In this document: one piece after another, positions 23,011-33,816 of the stretch
Numbering within the stretch: the first letter of the stretch is position 1
How the letters are laid out: each line of letters starts with the position of its first letter
Origin: Adiantum capillus-veneris
Taxonomy: Eukaryota; Streptophyta; Polypodiopsida; Polypodiales; Pteridaceae
Reading direction: 5' to 3'
Assembly (NCBI GenBank): GCA_014529385.2
Contig: CM043948.1
Location: 26,160,768 to 26,224,767 of the forward strand
DNA length: 64,000 bases
Notes under the pieces: model-generated
Told to the model about the DNA's origin: nothing
What the model saw: the letters and a program-made list of their open reading frames with translations, nothing else
Databases searched by the model: none
Made by a program: the position numbers and the translations under genes

Positions 23011-24830
23011 TGGATGTTGGAAATCCATGGTGTTTGAAAATCTAGGATATAAAGAGAGTGGCCATTTGGTGTGCCTTAATAGTCTTCTTGACAGGGATAA
23101 AGTGTGCTTGCTTGCTAAACCTGTCGACTAATGTCCATATTCTCGTATTCCCATGGATAGACTTAGGTAATCCAAAGATAAAATCCATGGATATACTCTC
23201 CCATGGTGAATTAGGGATTGACAATGGTTGGAGTAATCCAGGTTGCTTCCCTCTATCATACTTAGTCTTTTGGCATACCACACATTTTGAAACATACTCT
23301 TGTATGTCCACTTTCATGGTAGGACAATAAAAGTACGTCTCTACTCCTCGAAGAGTAGGTTGAATGCCTCTATGCCCCGCATATGGAGGAGCATGGGATT
23401 CATACATGACTTTCTCATGAAGGGAGTGGGTAACACATAGCCTATTGCCATGGAGAAGATAACCATCCTGCAAGGTGAATGGTTCCTCTTTCTTCCCCAA
23501 AGCAAGGGCGGACATTATGTCTTTAAAGTCAGGGTCAGTAGCATACTCATATATCATAGAAGATAGATCATTGTGAGTTGCTATAGACACAACATTAACT
23601 TTTGGTCGTCCTGAAAGTGCATCAGCCACTTGATTATGCTTACCAACAATGTGACCAATGTGGAAATTAAATTGCGAAAGAAAATTTGTCCACTTCATTT
23701 GTTTGTCAGAAAGCTTTGTTTGCGTCATGAAGTACTTGAGACTTTGATGGTCTGTTCGTAAAATGAATGGAGTCCCCAATAAATAGTGCTTCCATGTGTC
23801 TAGGACATGTAGAACAGCTAAAATCTCTTTCTCATAAATTCCCAAGACCTGTTCATCCGTATTGAGCCTTCGGCTCCCATATGCTATGGCATGCCCTTCT
23901 TGAAGCAAGATTGCTCCAAGGCAATCACCACAAGCATCACATTGGACCTCAAATGACTTTGAGAGATCCGGAAGCATGAGGAGTGGTTGAGAGGTAAGCT
24001 TCTCTTTGAGCTTGTCAAAATATTTTTGCTCTTTAGCAGTCCATGAATACTTAATGTTCTTCTTTGTTGAGTCATGTAATGGTCCTGCTCTTTGAGAAAA
24101 TTTTGTTGTGAAGCGTCTATAGTATGCACACATACTAATAAAGGTTCTTAGCTCATGTAGATTCCTTGGATTAGGCCATGCTTTTATTACCTCTAAATTT
24201 GATGGATCCATACGGATACCATCTTGAGATATAATATGACCTAAGTATTGAATCTCTTGAAGAAAAAATTCGCTTTTCTTTTGGTTGAGAAAAAGCTTGT
24301 TCTCCCTCAATGCTTGAAAAATCACTTGGAGATGTTGCTTGTGTTCCTCCAAGGACTTGGAGTAGATGATGATATCATCAAAGAACACTCCAATGAACTT
24401 GCGGTAGGGTCTAAATATTTTCTCCATCAAACAATTGAATGTGGCAAGTGCATTGGTCAAGCCAAAAGGCATGACTAGATATTCATAAAGACCAAACGTG
24501 GTACGAAACGCGGTCTTTAGGATATCTTCCTCCACTATCCTTATTTGGTGATAGCCACTTTTAAGGTCAATCCTACTGAAGTAGGTAGAGCCTTGTAGCT
24601 TATCAAACAGATCTTCTACCCGAGGTACGTGAAATCTGTTTTTGATAGTGATATGGTTTAGTGCGCGATAGTCCACACACATGCGGTATGTACCATCTTT
24701 CTTTTGCACTAAAAGGACTGGAGAACAAAAGGGAGAGGAGCTAAGCATCACCATCCCTTTGTCCACCAATTCTTGTACTTGCCTCATAGTCTCATCTTGT
24801 TGAGCTTGGGAAACTCAATAAGGAGGCTTG
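23000..24830 (-). pseudogene. Reverse transcriptase, RNase H and integrase N-terminus
   Basis: This is one open frame of 581 codons. RT shows SPVLLVQKKDGTYRMCVDYR, FSRIDLKSGYHQIR, MPFGLTNALATF and the catalytic core VFFDDIIIYS near 24,370-24,400. RNase H shows VQCDACGDCLGA, YEKEILAVLH and RTDHQSLK. The integrase zinc finger is H-x5-H with CVVC further on, and the core begins at SMDFIFGLP with the first catalytic Asp. The frame opens near 24,787 from within RT, and the upstream start of RT is out of frame. Confidence 0.95.
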
Positions 24831-24954
24831 TTAGGTGGTGAGCTTCCTGATAGGAGCTCAATTTGATGGTCATCATCCCCTCGTTTTGGAGGCAAGTCCA
24901 TAGGGATATCATCAATGAACACATCTTGGAATCCTTTTAGAAAGTTAGAAAAGT

Positions 24955-25963
24955 CTAACTCTTCTTCATTCCTACTATTTTCACTTGATAAACCATTAGC
25001 ATCATTAGTGTATTCATGTACGCAGAAATCAAGCTTTTCATTGACTTATCAAAAGCTGGTGGATTTACAAGTGGTATAGTACGACCAGATTCATTAGCAT
25101 CTCTATACATGTTCTTTCCCTTGTAGGTGAAGTAGATTCTCCTTTTAGAGAGCTTCATGTTGACAGCCATGCGATCAAACCATGGCGCCTCTAGGATAGC
25201 ATCCTCATGTTGGAGATGAGAGATGAAAAAGTCTTCTTTGTCGACTTTGGACATGAAGCCTCAATTTCCCAATCAAGGGAGTAACGGAGGCTCAGTGTCC
25301 CTTGCAAGATGTGTCAGCCGTTACAATATCTCCCATCTCGAAAGCATGAATGCCCAACTTGGTGGCCAACTCCGTTGATATGAAGCTGTGAGTAGAGCTA
25401 GGGTCAAATAAGATGCAGGCGTCATGCTCCCTTACCTTTCCCCAAGCATAGGAGAGAGGTGATCCTTTGCAATGAGCATCCTCCTTTGGAGATTCGATAG
25501 TGAAAGCTCTAGGAGTCTCATTACGAGCATTTCTTTTGGGGCAAGAACGACAACCATGTCCTTTCTCCCCACACTTAAAACATTTGTGATCCTTGCAAAA
25601 AGTTTCAAGCTCTTCATGAGAGAGTTTATTTTTACCTTTGTAAACTCCTTTCTCCTTGGATTGATTGTTGTTGTTGTTGCTGGAATGGCCTTGGGAAGAA
25701 TTTTGGGCATTAATGTTTCCCTTTGCATCACTTTTGTCTTTATTTTCCATGGGCTTGACATTCTGTCTAGCCACTTGTTGAAAATTTATGCACAAAGCAA
25801 CCATGGTATGGTGGATTACTTCGCTGATAGAACTAGGCCATTGAGATTTGACATGCTCGGCCATCTCTTCGGGTAATCCCACACAGAATTGTTGCTTTTT
25901 CTCGGTAAAGTCTATCTTTTGAAAGACAGTAGCCTTGAGATGTAGATCCCAAAACTTGTCCAC
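24955..25963 (-). pseudogene. Gag nucleocapsid and aspartic protease
   Basis: From 25,963 the frame gives a capsid C-terminus (FCVGLPEEMAEHVKSQW), a Lys/Asn-rich linker and one CCHC knuckle, CFKCGEKGHGCRSC. The protease follows as ACILFDPSSTHSFIS, where the usual D-S/T-G is D-P-S, so the catalytic loop is altered. The downstream frame at 25,254-24,955 (DAILEAPWFDRMAVNM) continues the protease-RT linker, including the L-G-x-x-W-L-like position. Frames change between 25,292 and 25,254. Confidence 0.85.
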
Positions 25964-26903
25964 CTATTTGTGCATAGACTCATGAGAGAGAAGCCTCAAT
26001 CTCCGCCATTCGGTGAGCACTTTGTCCTTTGCATTGCTTGCAAGGAATTGCTTCGTGATGGAAACTCATAGAGTTTTCCATGTCTTTGGGGCTTCACCGT
26101 TTCCACAAAGGCTAGCCCACCATTGACGAGCCGATTTTTGGAAGTGCATAGCTACATGGCGTAGCTTGGAGGACTCCATGAAGCCCTCGTCTCCAAAGGC
26201 TGCATCAAATTGTTGGATGAAGGCCAATACTTTGTCGGTAGCACCAAAGGTGCCATCATAGGTGAGAAAAGAGATACTCTTTCCTCCTTCTTTGAACTTC
26301 TTTAGCTTTTGTGACCTTCACCATGCATGGTAAGATTCCTCCCCTCTTGTATTCTCTAGGAGAATAGCCATAGCTTTCATCGGTAGAGGAGGAAGGTGAA
26401 GAAGAAGGAGAAGAGGGTGACCTCTTTCTTGCCCTTTTATTCCTTTGTTTCCTCTCTTCCCTTTTGGAGTGACGAGGAGAAGGACTATGGGTTAACCGTT
26501 TCCTCTTGGAAGGAGTTGGCGATCGTTTAGTCTGCCTTCTTCATGGAGCCACATCTTCGGAGGAACTTAGGGATTCATTACTTTCTTGATCTTTGGATTC
26601 CTCCTCTCGTATGGGAGAGAGTCTTCTTTTGGGGGTCTCATCAAGAGGCCTCCTAAGCTCTCTCTCCTCTTGGAGAGGAAAGGAAATCCCATAATCACGA
26701 AGTTGTTGAGTAACTTCGGCTTGCAAAGTGGGGTTGTCCATAGCTTGTTGCAACCTAGTAACAAGATAATTAACAAACATGGGGGCATCATCATTAGCAC
26801 CTTCATCCGAAAAATCAAAGTTGTTAATGTTCATTCTACTCTCTTGGTTATTGTCAGCCATGTTAATTAAACTTATGTGTTTACTTAGTGTATGCTTCGG
26901 CAA
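25964..26903 (-). pseudogene. Gag N-terminal part
   Basis: The frame at 26,903-26,541 starts with two candidate Met codons (26,903 and about 26,861, the latter opening MADNNQESRM) and encodes an acidic/basic leader ending at a stop near 26,541. The following Arg/Lys/Ser-rich region (26,540-26,290) and a capsid-like region (26,280-25,970, with LQPLETRASW) read in other frames. This is the first coding part of the chromovirus, about 370 bases after the 5' LTR. Confidence 0.7.
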
Positions 26904-27249
26904 TTCAAAACCTTAGTTGCTACTCCTCTTAGCCTTTGAAAATAGGCACTTAAGTATCTACACCCACGGCTCGGCTTGGTTAATTATAGAGAGTAGTGGA
27001 GTGGGTCTAGCATAGAGAAGTTGCCAAGGGATAGCTCCTTTCGGACTTCTTATGGCTCAATAATGGTAAAGCCGTACGCAAGTCTAAGAAGACTCCATTA
27101 TTAAGACCAAAGATCCCGAGGTGTGCACCATATCCCACATAGTGGACTCAATAAAACCGATAATAAATCCCTATCCCACTTACCCTAGTATAATTAACAA
27201 AATCAACCATTAATATGCTACTTAAGGACCTATCTTCTTAAGCAAGAAA

Positions 27250-27275
27250 AGAGAAACCAAAGGCTTTGATATCAA
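27250..27275 (-). promoter_or_regulatory. Primer-binding site, tRNA-iMet type, mutated
   Basis: On the minus strand TTGATATCAAAGCC follows the CA end of the 5' LTR. It differs from the usual TGGTATCAGAGCC of plant retroelements by two G-to-A changes, which fits decay of methylated cytosines on the other strand. Confidence 0.7.
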
Positions 27276-28737
27276 TGTACTGCAAATGGCCTATGAACTT
27301 TGAGAATAATGAAATTAAGAGAATAAGAGTGAGCATTTTTGTGAGATTACTTTGAGAATATGGAGGGTGAACTTAATTGATGGTAGCAACATAAACATAG
27401 TACTTAATTAAATTGGCATGAACAATACTTTTACAAGAGAGAGAATATTAGAGAACATGACAATAGATGAGGACCGGATTTACTTGGATCCGGTCCCCCC
27501 TCCAAAAGGCGCTTGTATTATAGATTCTCCCATCAAGAGAGACTTTGTTACAATACAATCTTTGTGTTCTTCGTGACCTTGGTGATACTATGAAGATGGA
27601 AATCTTCATGCATCACGAGCTTAACATAAACTTTGCAAAAAGCATTAACTATCCCAAGGCCTCAAACACCTTCGAAGGTGGAGAGAGCTAGCGGGGAATG
27701 AGGGTAGGGAAGAGGAAGAAATAGTTTCTCACTTATCATCACTCTTCTTGCTTAGCATAGCTTAATAGCATAGTAATGAAGATGAAGAAGATGGCAAGCT
27801 TAAGCATTGAGGCATGGCTCTTGGTTGGATTTGCATTCCATAGCCATGAGTGTTGGTGTAGGCTCTCCACTTCTCAACAAACTTGGAGAAGGAGATGGAG
27901 CTCTTGTCTTTTGCAATCCACACAATGAGATAATGTGTGTGTGTATGTGTGGGAGAGTATACCTTCCCCCCTCTCATGCTTGGTCCACACCTCTCTCTCT
28001 CTCTCTCTTATATTATTTTATTATTTCCTTTGGACATGTGTCCTCTTTTTCCTCTTTTGAGAGAAAGAACTTAATTATTTATTTTTATGTATCTAAATTC
28101 TCATTGGACCCCTTTGATACCTAACCAATAGCATTCAAGCACATCATGAGGGCCACATGTGGAGGATCATTTGAACATGTGTCTTTTATGCTTATTAAGT
28201 CATTTGGTTGAATTTAATACTTCAAGGACTTATTCAATCAAGCAAGCATGTGTCTTTTATGCTTATTTAAGTCATTTGGTTGAATGGGATACTTCAAGGA
28301 CTTATTCAATCAAGCATGGACATCCACTTATCTTTGAATTTAACATTTCAAAAACCTTAATCATTTAAACATAAAAATCACCTCAAGCTTTGGGCAAGGT
28401 TCTCACATTCACTTTAAGCGTCTTAGCACCTCATTCTTGGGTATGATTCCCACTTCGAGGTTAGCCCTAGCTTGCGTAAGGTCAAAGGATTTTTGAACAA
28501 TAACTTTTGGAGGTCTTTAATGAAGCTAACCCTAAGGTCTTTTAAAGCTCCATTAGGTTGCATTGCTTTGATAGACCATCTCTCATTTGGACCCCTTTAC
28601 CATTGGCCCCGTGTTGAGATAGATCCGTAAGCACATGTCTATATTCTAACCCTTGTTCCCGTTTATTATCCCACATTAAATGATCAGTTTAATATGAGAA
28701 AATGATTTGGGTTGGTTAGATATTAGATTTTATGACA
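27276..28737 (-). repeat. 5' LTR of the chromovirus
   Basis: It is 1,462 bp and matches 20,340-21,749 along its length. It carries a shorter CT tract (27,992-28,008) and an extra segment near 28,145-28,300 that includes a local duplication of TCATTTGGTTGAAT-x. Confidence 0.95.
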
Positions 28738-28742
28738 ATCTA

Positions 28743-28868
28743 TCTATAATATAAAATGGGGAGGGATTCCGGTCCCCCTCCCCCTCGGCCATGTGATGGA
28801 ACGAGCTTCATCTGGTAGTGTAGCCTGTAGTTGTGCGCTCTAAAAGAGAGAGACATGGACTGCCTGTG

Positions 28869-28909
<41 letters not shown>

Positions 28910-29092
28910 TCGGACACGTGTTGTTCATTCCTTGCTCCTGCGAGTGAATTATGAAATTGAGCGACACAGGGACCACACAGGGAGACTCCACACAGTGCGC
29001 GCGAGGTGCCTGCCACACTATCGTTGGTTGCCCTCCTCCTACGTAGAAATGTATAATACAAGCCGTTATGAGAGAGATTGTGTGACGCGTGC

Positions 29093-29142
<50 letters not shown>

Positions 29143-29612
29143 AATAGTGCTCCTGACATGCTGAAAAGCATTCGCTTTTATCTATGAGATTGTAATTCGC
29201 AAGCTGGCGGGTTTAAACTCACAAAACGGCTCCGTTGTCTCTCAGTCACTCTCTCTCTCAGCAGTCATACCTTCGAACGGTTCTACGCTTCTACCCACTG
29301 AGTTAGAAGGTCCTTGCATTGATATGAAAGTTGGGTTGTGAGCCTCAGCGTTGATGATCATTTCCTATGTCTACAAGCCCTACTTCTCTAAACAGTGACG
29401 TCTCGGCAGCATCATGAGCAGTGTTCGAGAAATTTGTGAAGAGTGAGGAGCTTGAGGGTAAGAGGGGCCATGTTGTTTTACTAGTGATTGACAAGATTTA
29501 GACTCTTTTGAATGAGAAGATCAAGAAGTTTCCTTTGACCTTGACGTCCAGGTAAATAACTTGGTCAAGGAGATGATGATTGATCTAAATAAAGAGAATA
29601 TCCCTTCAGGAG
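28743..29612 (+). mobile_element. Helitron-like 5' end and flank
   Basis: TCTATAATATAAAATGGGG at 28,743 is preceded by A. It is followed by GAGGGATTCCGG and a C-rich reply, giving a hairpin-like stretch. The same opening stands at 55,273 (TCTATACTACTCATAATGGGG then GAGGGATTCCG). A TC start after A with this AT-rich lead is the plant Helitron 5' pattern. No matching 3' hairpin/CTAG end was found before the Mutator-like element, so only the 5' end is claimed. GA tracts lie at 28,870-28,904 and 29,096-29,140. No gene is seen in 29,141-29,612. Confidence 0.5.
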
Positions 29613-29622
29613 CAATCCCCCC

Positions 29623-29867
29623 CTCAGGACTAACTTACACGGGGTCTTAAGTGAAGGGCGAGAGGTGGGATCGAGGGCAGGGAAGCCGGGCACAAAGGGA
29701 GAGGGGATCTCGACGCTCCACGTCAGCGTAAAAAGTAAACATGGACAAAATTTATAAACGTGGACAGGCCTGCTGATGTGGCGGGGCTGGTGGCGTGGCG
29801 GGGCTGAGCTGTCCGAATGGTGGCTGAGTTGGACAAAAAAATTGGATTGGCGTTGGGCGCGGGGCAC
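29623..29867 (+). repeat. MULE left terminal inverted repeat
   Basis: It runs from CTCAGGACTAAC through GGGCGAGAGGTGGGAT, GAGGGGATCTCGACGC and ACAGGCCTGCTGATGTGG to TTGGGCGCG. Every block recurs as reverse complement at 43,028-43,232. The right copy is about 40 bases shorter through a deletion in the GCGTGGCGGGGCTGAGC region. Confidence 0.9.
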
Positions 29868-30049
29868 ATGATTGGGGGGAGAGGGAAGGTGTCCTTGGGC
29901 ATGCAAGAGGCTCTGCATGCAAAATCTGAGGGAGCGGTTCTTATCGAGCAGGATTGTTGAGGGATTTCCAATGGGGCATTGCGCACAAGGAGGGCGCTGT
30001 GAGTCTGGCATATCCTTTTTGTGGAGGGGATAGGTGAGCAATAGGAAGT

Positions 30050-31060
30050 ATGGGGTGTTGGAGAAGCCCAATGGTGCCAACAAGGGGAAAAACACAGCGT
30101 TCCAGCAAGAAAGGGGCCAGGAGCGGGCATGGTGTTGAGCAGGCATCCACGGTTGGGGAGGCTGCAGGGGTGGCCACGCCTACAAAACTTATCCGAAGTA
30201 GCCCCTGTCTAAGAGCAAGGCAGATCATAGACCTGAACGCCAACCCCATAGCCAACCCTTTTGAAGAAGGCCGACCCCAAATGCCTGCTTCTACCAATCC
30301 ACAACCTAGGAAGAAGTTGGAGAAGGCGTTTGATTGGAATGAGGAGAAGGATGAGAAGATGCCAGCACAACGCATGTCCTACCACAAAAAAGCAGCAGAG
30401 GCTGTAGTTGCAAAAAGGAAAGGCAAACAAGTCCTTGATGAGGAGGTAGGTGACACCAAGTTGAAGGAGGGGCAGCCGAATGATACAAAAAGGAAAGCAG
30501 GCCAGCCAGGTGAATGCAAAGAAGATGACAAGGAGATTGAGGGTAGTAGCATGCAGTTCACGTCGTTCGGGTTGATGCCATATGTGGAGGTGTTCTTGCC
30601 CGATGGGAAGATTGCCCGACAATGTCCTGCAAGTGATGAATGCCCTGGACAGTTTCGCTTTGAGTTGGTGAGGTGGCGAATGGAGAGGCATCTCAAGAGA
30701 GAACATGGCCTTGACATACACATCCCAGTACGAAAGTCGGGTCGTGCTTCCCAGGCTCAATTGCCCTCAAGATCCAAGGCACCAAGGTCGAGAGTAGAGA
30801 AAGCTGAATGGCAGAAGTGGGCAAAGAAGCGGTTTGAGGACAAAGAGAGGAAGTTCACAATAAATGTAAAAAAAGCTTAGGATCTTCATCGTCTTCAAGC
30901 AATTGAGAAATGGGACAAGCTCAGACCAGAGTTTAGAATTGTGCCAAAGGAGCAATTTGTGGAGAATATTATGAAGGAGTACATGACTGCCTACCATGCA
31001 TCAGCTCAATTGCGCCTTGCACGCATTCAAAAACGTATCGACGAAGGCTATGATGTGCAT
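30050..31060 (+). pseudogene. MULE gene, first readable exon (zinc-finger protein)
   Basis: The frame codes for a basic Ser/Gly/Lys-rich N-terminus, a Lys/Glu-rich linker and a finger-like segment near 30,610-30,715: C-x5-C, about 22 residues, then H-x4-H within RHLKREHGLDI. A TAG at 30,878-30,880 interrupts it and the same frame runs on as DLHRLQAIEKWDKLR to RIDEGYDVH, ending at the donor GTAAGC at 31,061. This looks like the N-terminal half of the Ulp1 gene that resumes near 35,740, with a 4.7-kb intron enlarged by insertions. Nuclear DNA or protein binding by the finger is inference. Confidence 0.6.
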
Positions 31061-31831
31061 GTAAGCTGGTTAATTAATTGGTTAAGTGACTTCTTTCCTG
31101 CATGCCTATGTATGTTGTTTAGGTCCCTTGTATGTTTGAAGTTTTATCATGTTAGCATGGTTAAGTTCCTTGTTTACTTATGGTTGCTATGACAAGCGTT
31201 TAAGTCTCAAAGGTTAGGTAATTTCACAGCTTTTATGTTTTGAAGGGCAGCTTGTTAGCATGTTCAAACTGTTTCTATGCTTATGGATGCTACAATTTAA
31301 CTTACATTTCTTGTATTATTTGAAGCTTCATGAAGCATGTTAGCTGGTTGTAGCTTTCATGGCCACTAGGTCTTTCCTCGCGCTTGTTTGTTACTATGGG
31401 CCTATTTTACCCACCCACCATTGTCCAAGTGTTGCTCCATTTGCTTATGAGAATGTTTAAGTTCCTTGCATGTTTTGAAGCTTCATGAAGCATGTGAGAA
31501 AGTTATAAGTTTCATGGCCATTGTCTTTCTTTGTAATTGGGAGTGCCATCCCACTTCTTAGCTAAAGTAGGTCCTATTTTCTCTCATGAATCACGCCTAA
31601 ATTAGTGGCCAATTACCTTCCTATATTAGCTCCTACATTGCAGCCCTAGTTATCTCTAGATATCACGCACAATGAACTCCCATTCATGTATATAAACAAG
31701 TCTTGCATCAATTCGCCATGTTATTGTGCAATTGAGGCAATACATTCATCTGAGTACTCTTTTCTATTCATTACGCACATTAGTCATTAGCTTCAATTAT
31801 TGTTTTAGTGTTTGTTTTGGTTTTTCCTACA
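31061..31831. other. Intron and probable copia LTR; end not set
   Basis: AT-rich sequence with recurring phrases (TTTGAAGCTTCATGAAGCATGT at two places). The right part has a TATA-like GTATATAAACAAG near 31,689 and ends TTTTTCCTACA at 31,831 directly before a perfect tRNA-iMet primer site. It is therefore likely the 3' part of a copia LTR. The LTR's left end could not be found because no second LTR is in the window. Confidence 0.45.
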
Positions 31832-32480
31832 TGGTATCAGAGCCCCTATTAGCTTAATAGCTCACTCAAGCTTGCAAGCAACTAGATCCTTTATCCTTAA
31901 TCCCTCTTAGCGACATTCGTCTTGCTGCTTGCTCCTCTCTTCCAAGGCATACGAAAAATCCCTCTTAGTGACATTCGTCATGCTGCTTGCTCCTCTCTTC
32001 CAAGATATCCGTAACCTGAAGGCATGGAAGAGATCTCTTCTACCCCTTCTCTTAAAGCTAGACATCAAACCATAGACAAACTTAATGGTAACGACTATCA
32101 AGTATGAGGGTTGAAGATGGAGCTCTGTGTCAAGGAGCTCCTACTATGGGATGTTGTCTCGACTCTAGGTCCAAGTCTTGTGTCAGTGGAGTCTATGTGA
32201 TCATTCTCCATTGCGGAGATTGACGAGTGCCAATGGTGCTTTGAAGTCGGCTTAAGCTATACGGTCTTTCTTTCACAAGACATATGAGCATACCGACTTA
32301 GTTTACTAAGATTACTTGATCAAGAGATTGGTGAACACCAACATGCAAGAAGGACAAATCACTGCCAAGTGTATGGATGCTTGGTAGGTTCTTCTTGATG
32401 AGGTCATTATCTGGGGATTGGCCATCCCTGAGACATTACAAACCATTATTTTGATGGTATCCCTTCTATCCTCTTGGTAG
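31832..32480 (+). pseudogene. Ty1/copia primer site and gag fragment
   Basis: TGGTATCAGAGCC at 31,832-31,844 is the standard plant copia primer site. A frame from ATG 32,024 reads KARHQTIDKLNGNDYQV, a stop at 32,105-32,107 where Trp is usual, then GLKMELCVKELLLWDVV, the N-terminal signature of copia gag. Later parts are recognisable only in pieces (DQEIGEHQH, DITNHYFDG) across stops. A 60-base segment of the leader (near 31,905 and 31,965) is duplicated. Protease, integrase and RT are absent. Confidence 0.8.
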
Positions 32481-33350
32481 GCATTCATCACCACATAGGG
32501 TGGACCTACAAGTGCAACCCTTGGTGGCCAAAATACTCAAGGAGAAGCTCTCTTCGGTCAATCTACGGGAGCCCAACCACTGGCACTTGCCGGCCAAGCC
32601 TCACGGAAATACCTCCAAACACCAAGGCTCCTGCAACACCAGTACGCTCCCCCCCTATTACCATTCAAACTTAAATCATGGTGTCATTAGCGACAACATC
32701 ATGGCGGTAAGAGCAATCCTCATGCTTACTTTTAATGCAAATTTTGACACAAATATGGCCATCTAGAGAAAGATTGTCCTTAGAAAATGAGCAAGTAGCC
32801 TGAGGACTTCTCTGAAGCTTCATCCACCAAAGGTTCAATGCATGCAACTTCAGCCCATACCCTCAAGCCCAAGCTCATTATACTGAGCTCTCACACTATG
32901 ATGGCAGTAGCCACTCTCTTCTCATGCCGTCCCCATCCAACCATATGTTGTGTGCCTCCATGGTTCAAGTATACTCTGTCCTTGTTTATCTATATTTGTC
33001 ATTGATTGTCCTAGGTCATGGTTTACCAATCTTCACCCTTTTTGCCATGGGGACCTCGATGACCATGAAACCCAGCACTTGATGTCCATGAAATCGAGGA
33101 CTGACAACCCAAGAGGTCATTGGGGTGTACCTTGAAATCAGCGAGTTATGGTTCAAGTATCCTTAGACTTGTCCTTGTTCATTTATACTTGTCCTAGTTT
33201 ACCAAGCGCCATTTTTTTTGCCACAGGGAACTTTGGGTTATAGTTTTCATGGCAATCGGATTGTGGGTTGAAATCAGCCTGTCACCATCAAGAATGAGCA
33301 TTTGGCCTTTGGATGAGGGGCAGCCTTCTTGATCTTAGAGAAGCAATGGT
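32481..33350. other. No gene seen
   Basis: Only short phrases recur: a CCTTGTTTATCTA-TATTTGTC-like block near 32,985, 33,175 and 35,090. No coding family was recognised. Confidence 0.3.
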
Positions 33351-33795
33351 GAGACGGTGGATAGCGTTGATCTCGAGGAGATCCGACGGAAAACAAAAAG
33401 TTGGTGGCGGGTGTCGTCCTAGATTCAAACCCAGACAGGAGCCTTGGCAGCCATTCCCCTAGCCGGATTTGCGTGTGCATTTCGTTGAAACATAGGTGTG
33501 TTTACATATGCTTATGCTTGTCTGAGGTTACTCTTTGGGGATGTCCGAGTTTACAAAACTTGTCTGAGTTTACTTCCCAAAAAGTAAACTCATACAAGTT
33601 TTGTAAACTCCGACATCCCAAGAGAGTAACCTCAAACCAGCATAAGCAGATGTAAACACACCTACGTTTCAATGAAATGCACACGCGGCATCCGGTTAGG
33701 GGAATGGATGCCAAGGCTCCCATCTAGGAGGGCACTAGCTCTCAATTTTTGACTTACCGTCGGAACTCCTCGAGATCCACGCCATCTGTCGTTCG
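33351..33795. repeat. Foldback element 1 with tRNA-like arm
   Basis: The arms 33,351-33,579 and 33,581-33,790 are reverse complements over nearly their whole length, with the centre near 33,580. Shared arm blocks include GATCTCGAGGAG, GAGCCTTGGCAGCCATTCC, GCATTTCGTTGAAAC and GTAAACTC. In the left arm, read on the minus strand, an A-box-like GGCTAGGGGAATGG and a B-box-like GGTTTGAATC are followed by TTTTTG. The right arm has lost the B-box segment. No perfect target duplication was found. Confidence 0.85.
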
Positions 33796-33816
33796 CCGTC
33801 GATCCCATGGCCCCGT

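Larger units (their letters stand above)
20340..28737 (-). mobile_element. Complete Ty3/gypsy chromovirus on the minus strand
   Basis: The element has two LTRs (20,340-21,749 and 27,276-28,737) with TG...CA ends, a perfect 5-bp target duplication, a primer site, a polypurine tract and gag-pol in the order gag, protease, RT, RNase H, integrase and chromodomain. All coding parts are in minus orientation but carry frame shifts, so it is not autonomous now. LTR differences include indels of tens of bases and unequal CT tracts, which indicates an old insertion. It inserted at or within the first bases of a Helitron-like 5' end (see 28,743). Confidence 0.95.

Noticed and set aside
29470-29484. Helitron 3' end at the CTAGT near 29,478
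   Set aside because: No GC-rich hairpin precedes it, unlike the true ends at 48,038 and 52,295.
29565-30760. Minus-strand frames opposite the first MULE exon
   Set aside because: The plus-strand frame carries the finger motif and a donor site and continues in frame after one stop; the minus frames have no motif.
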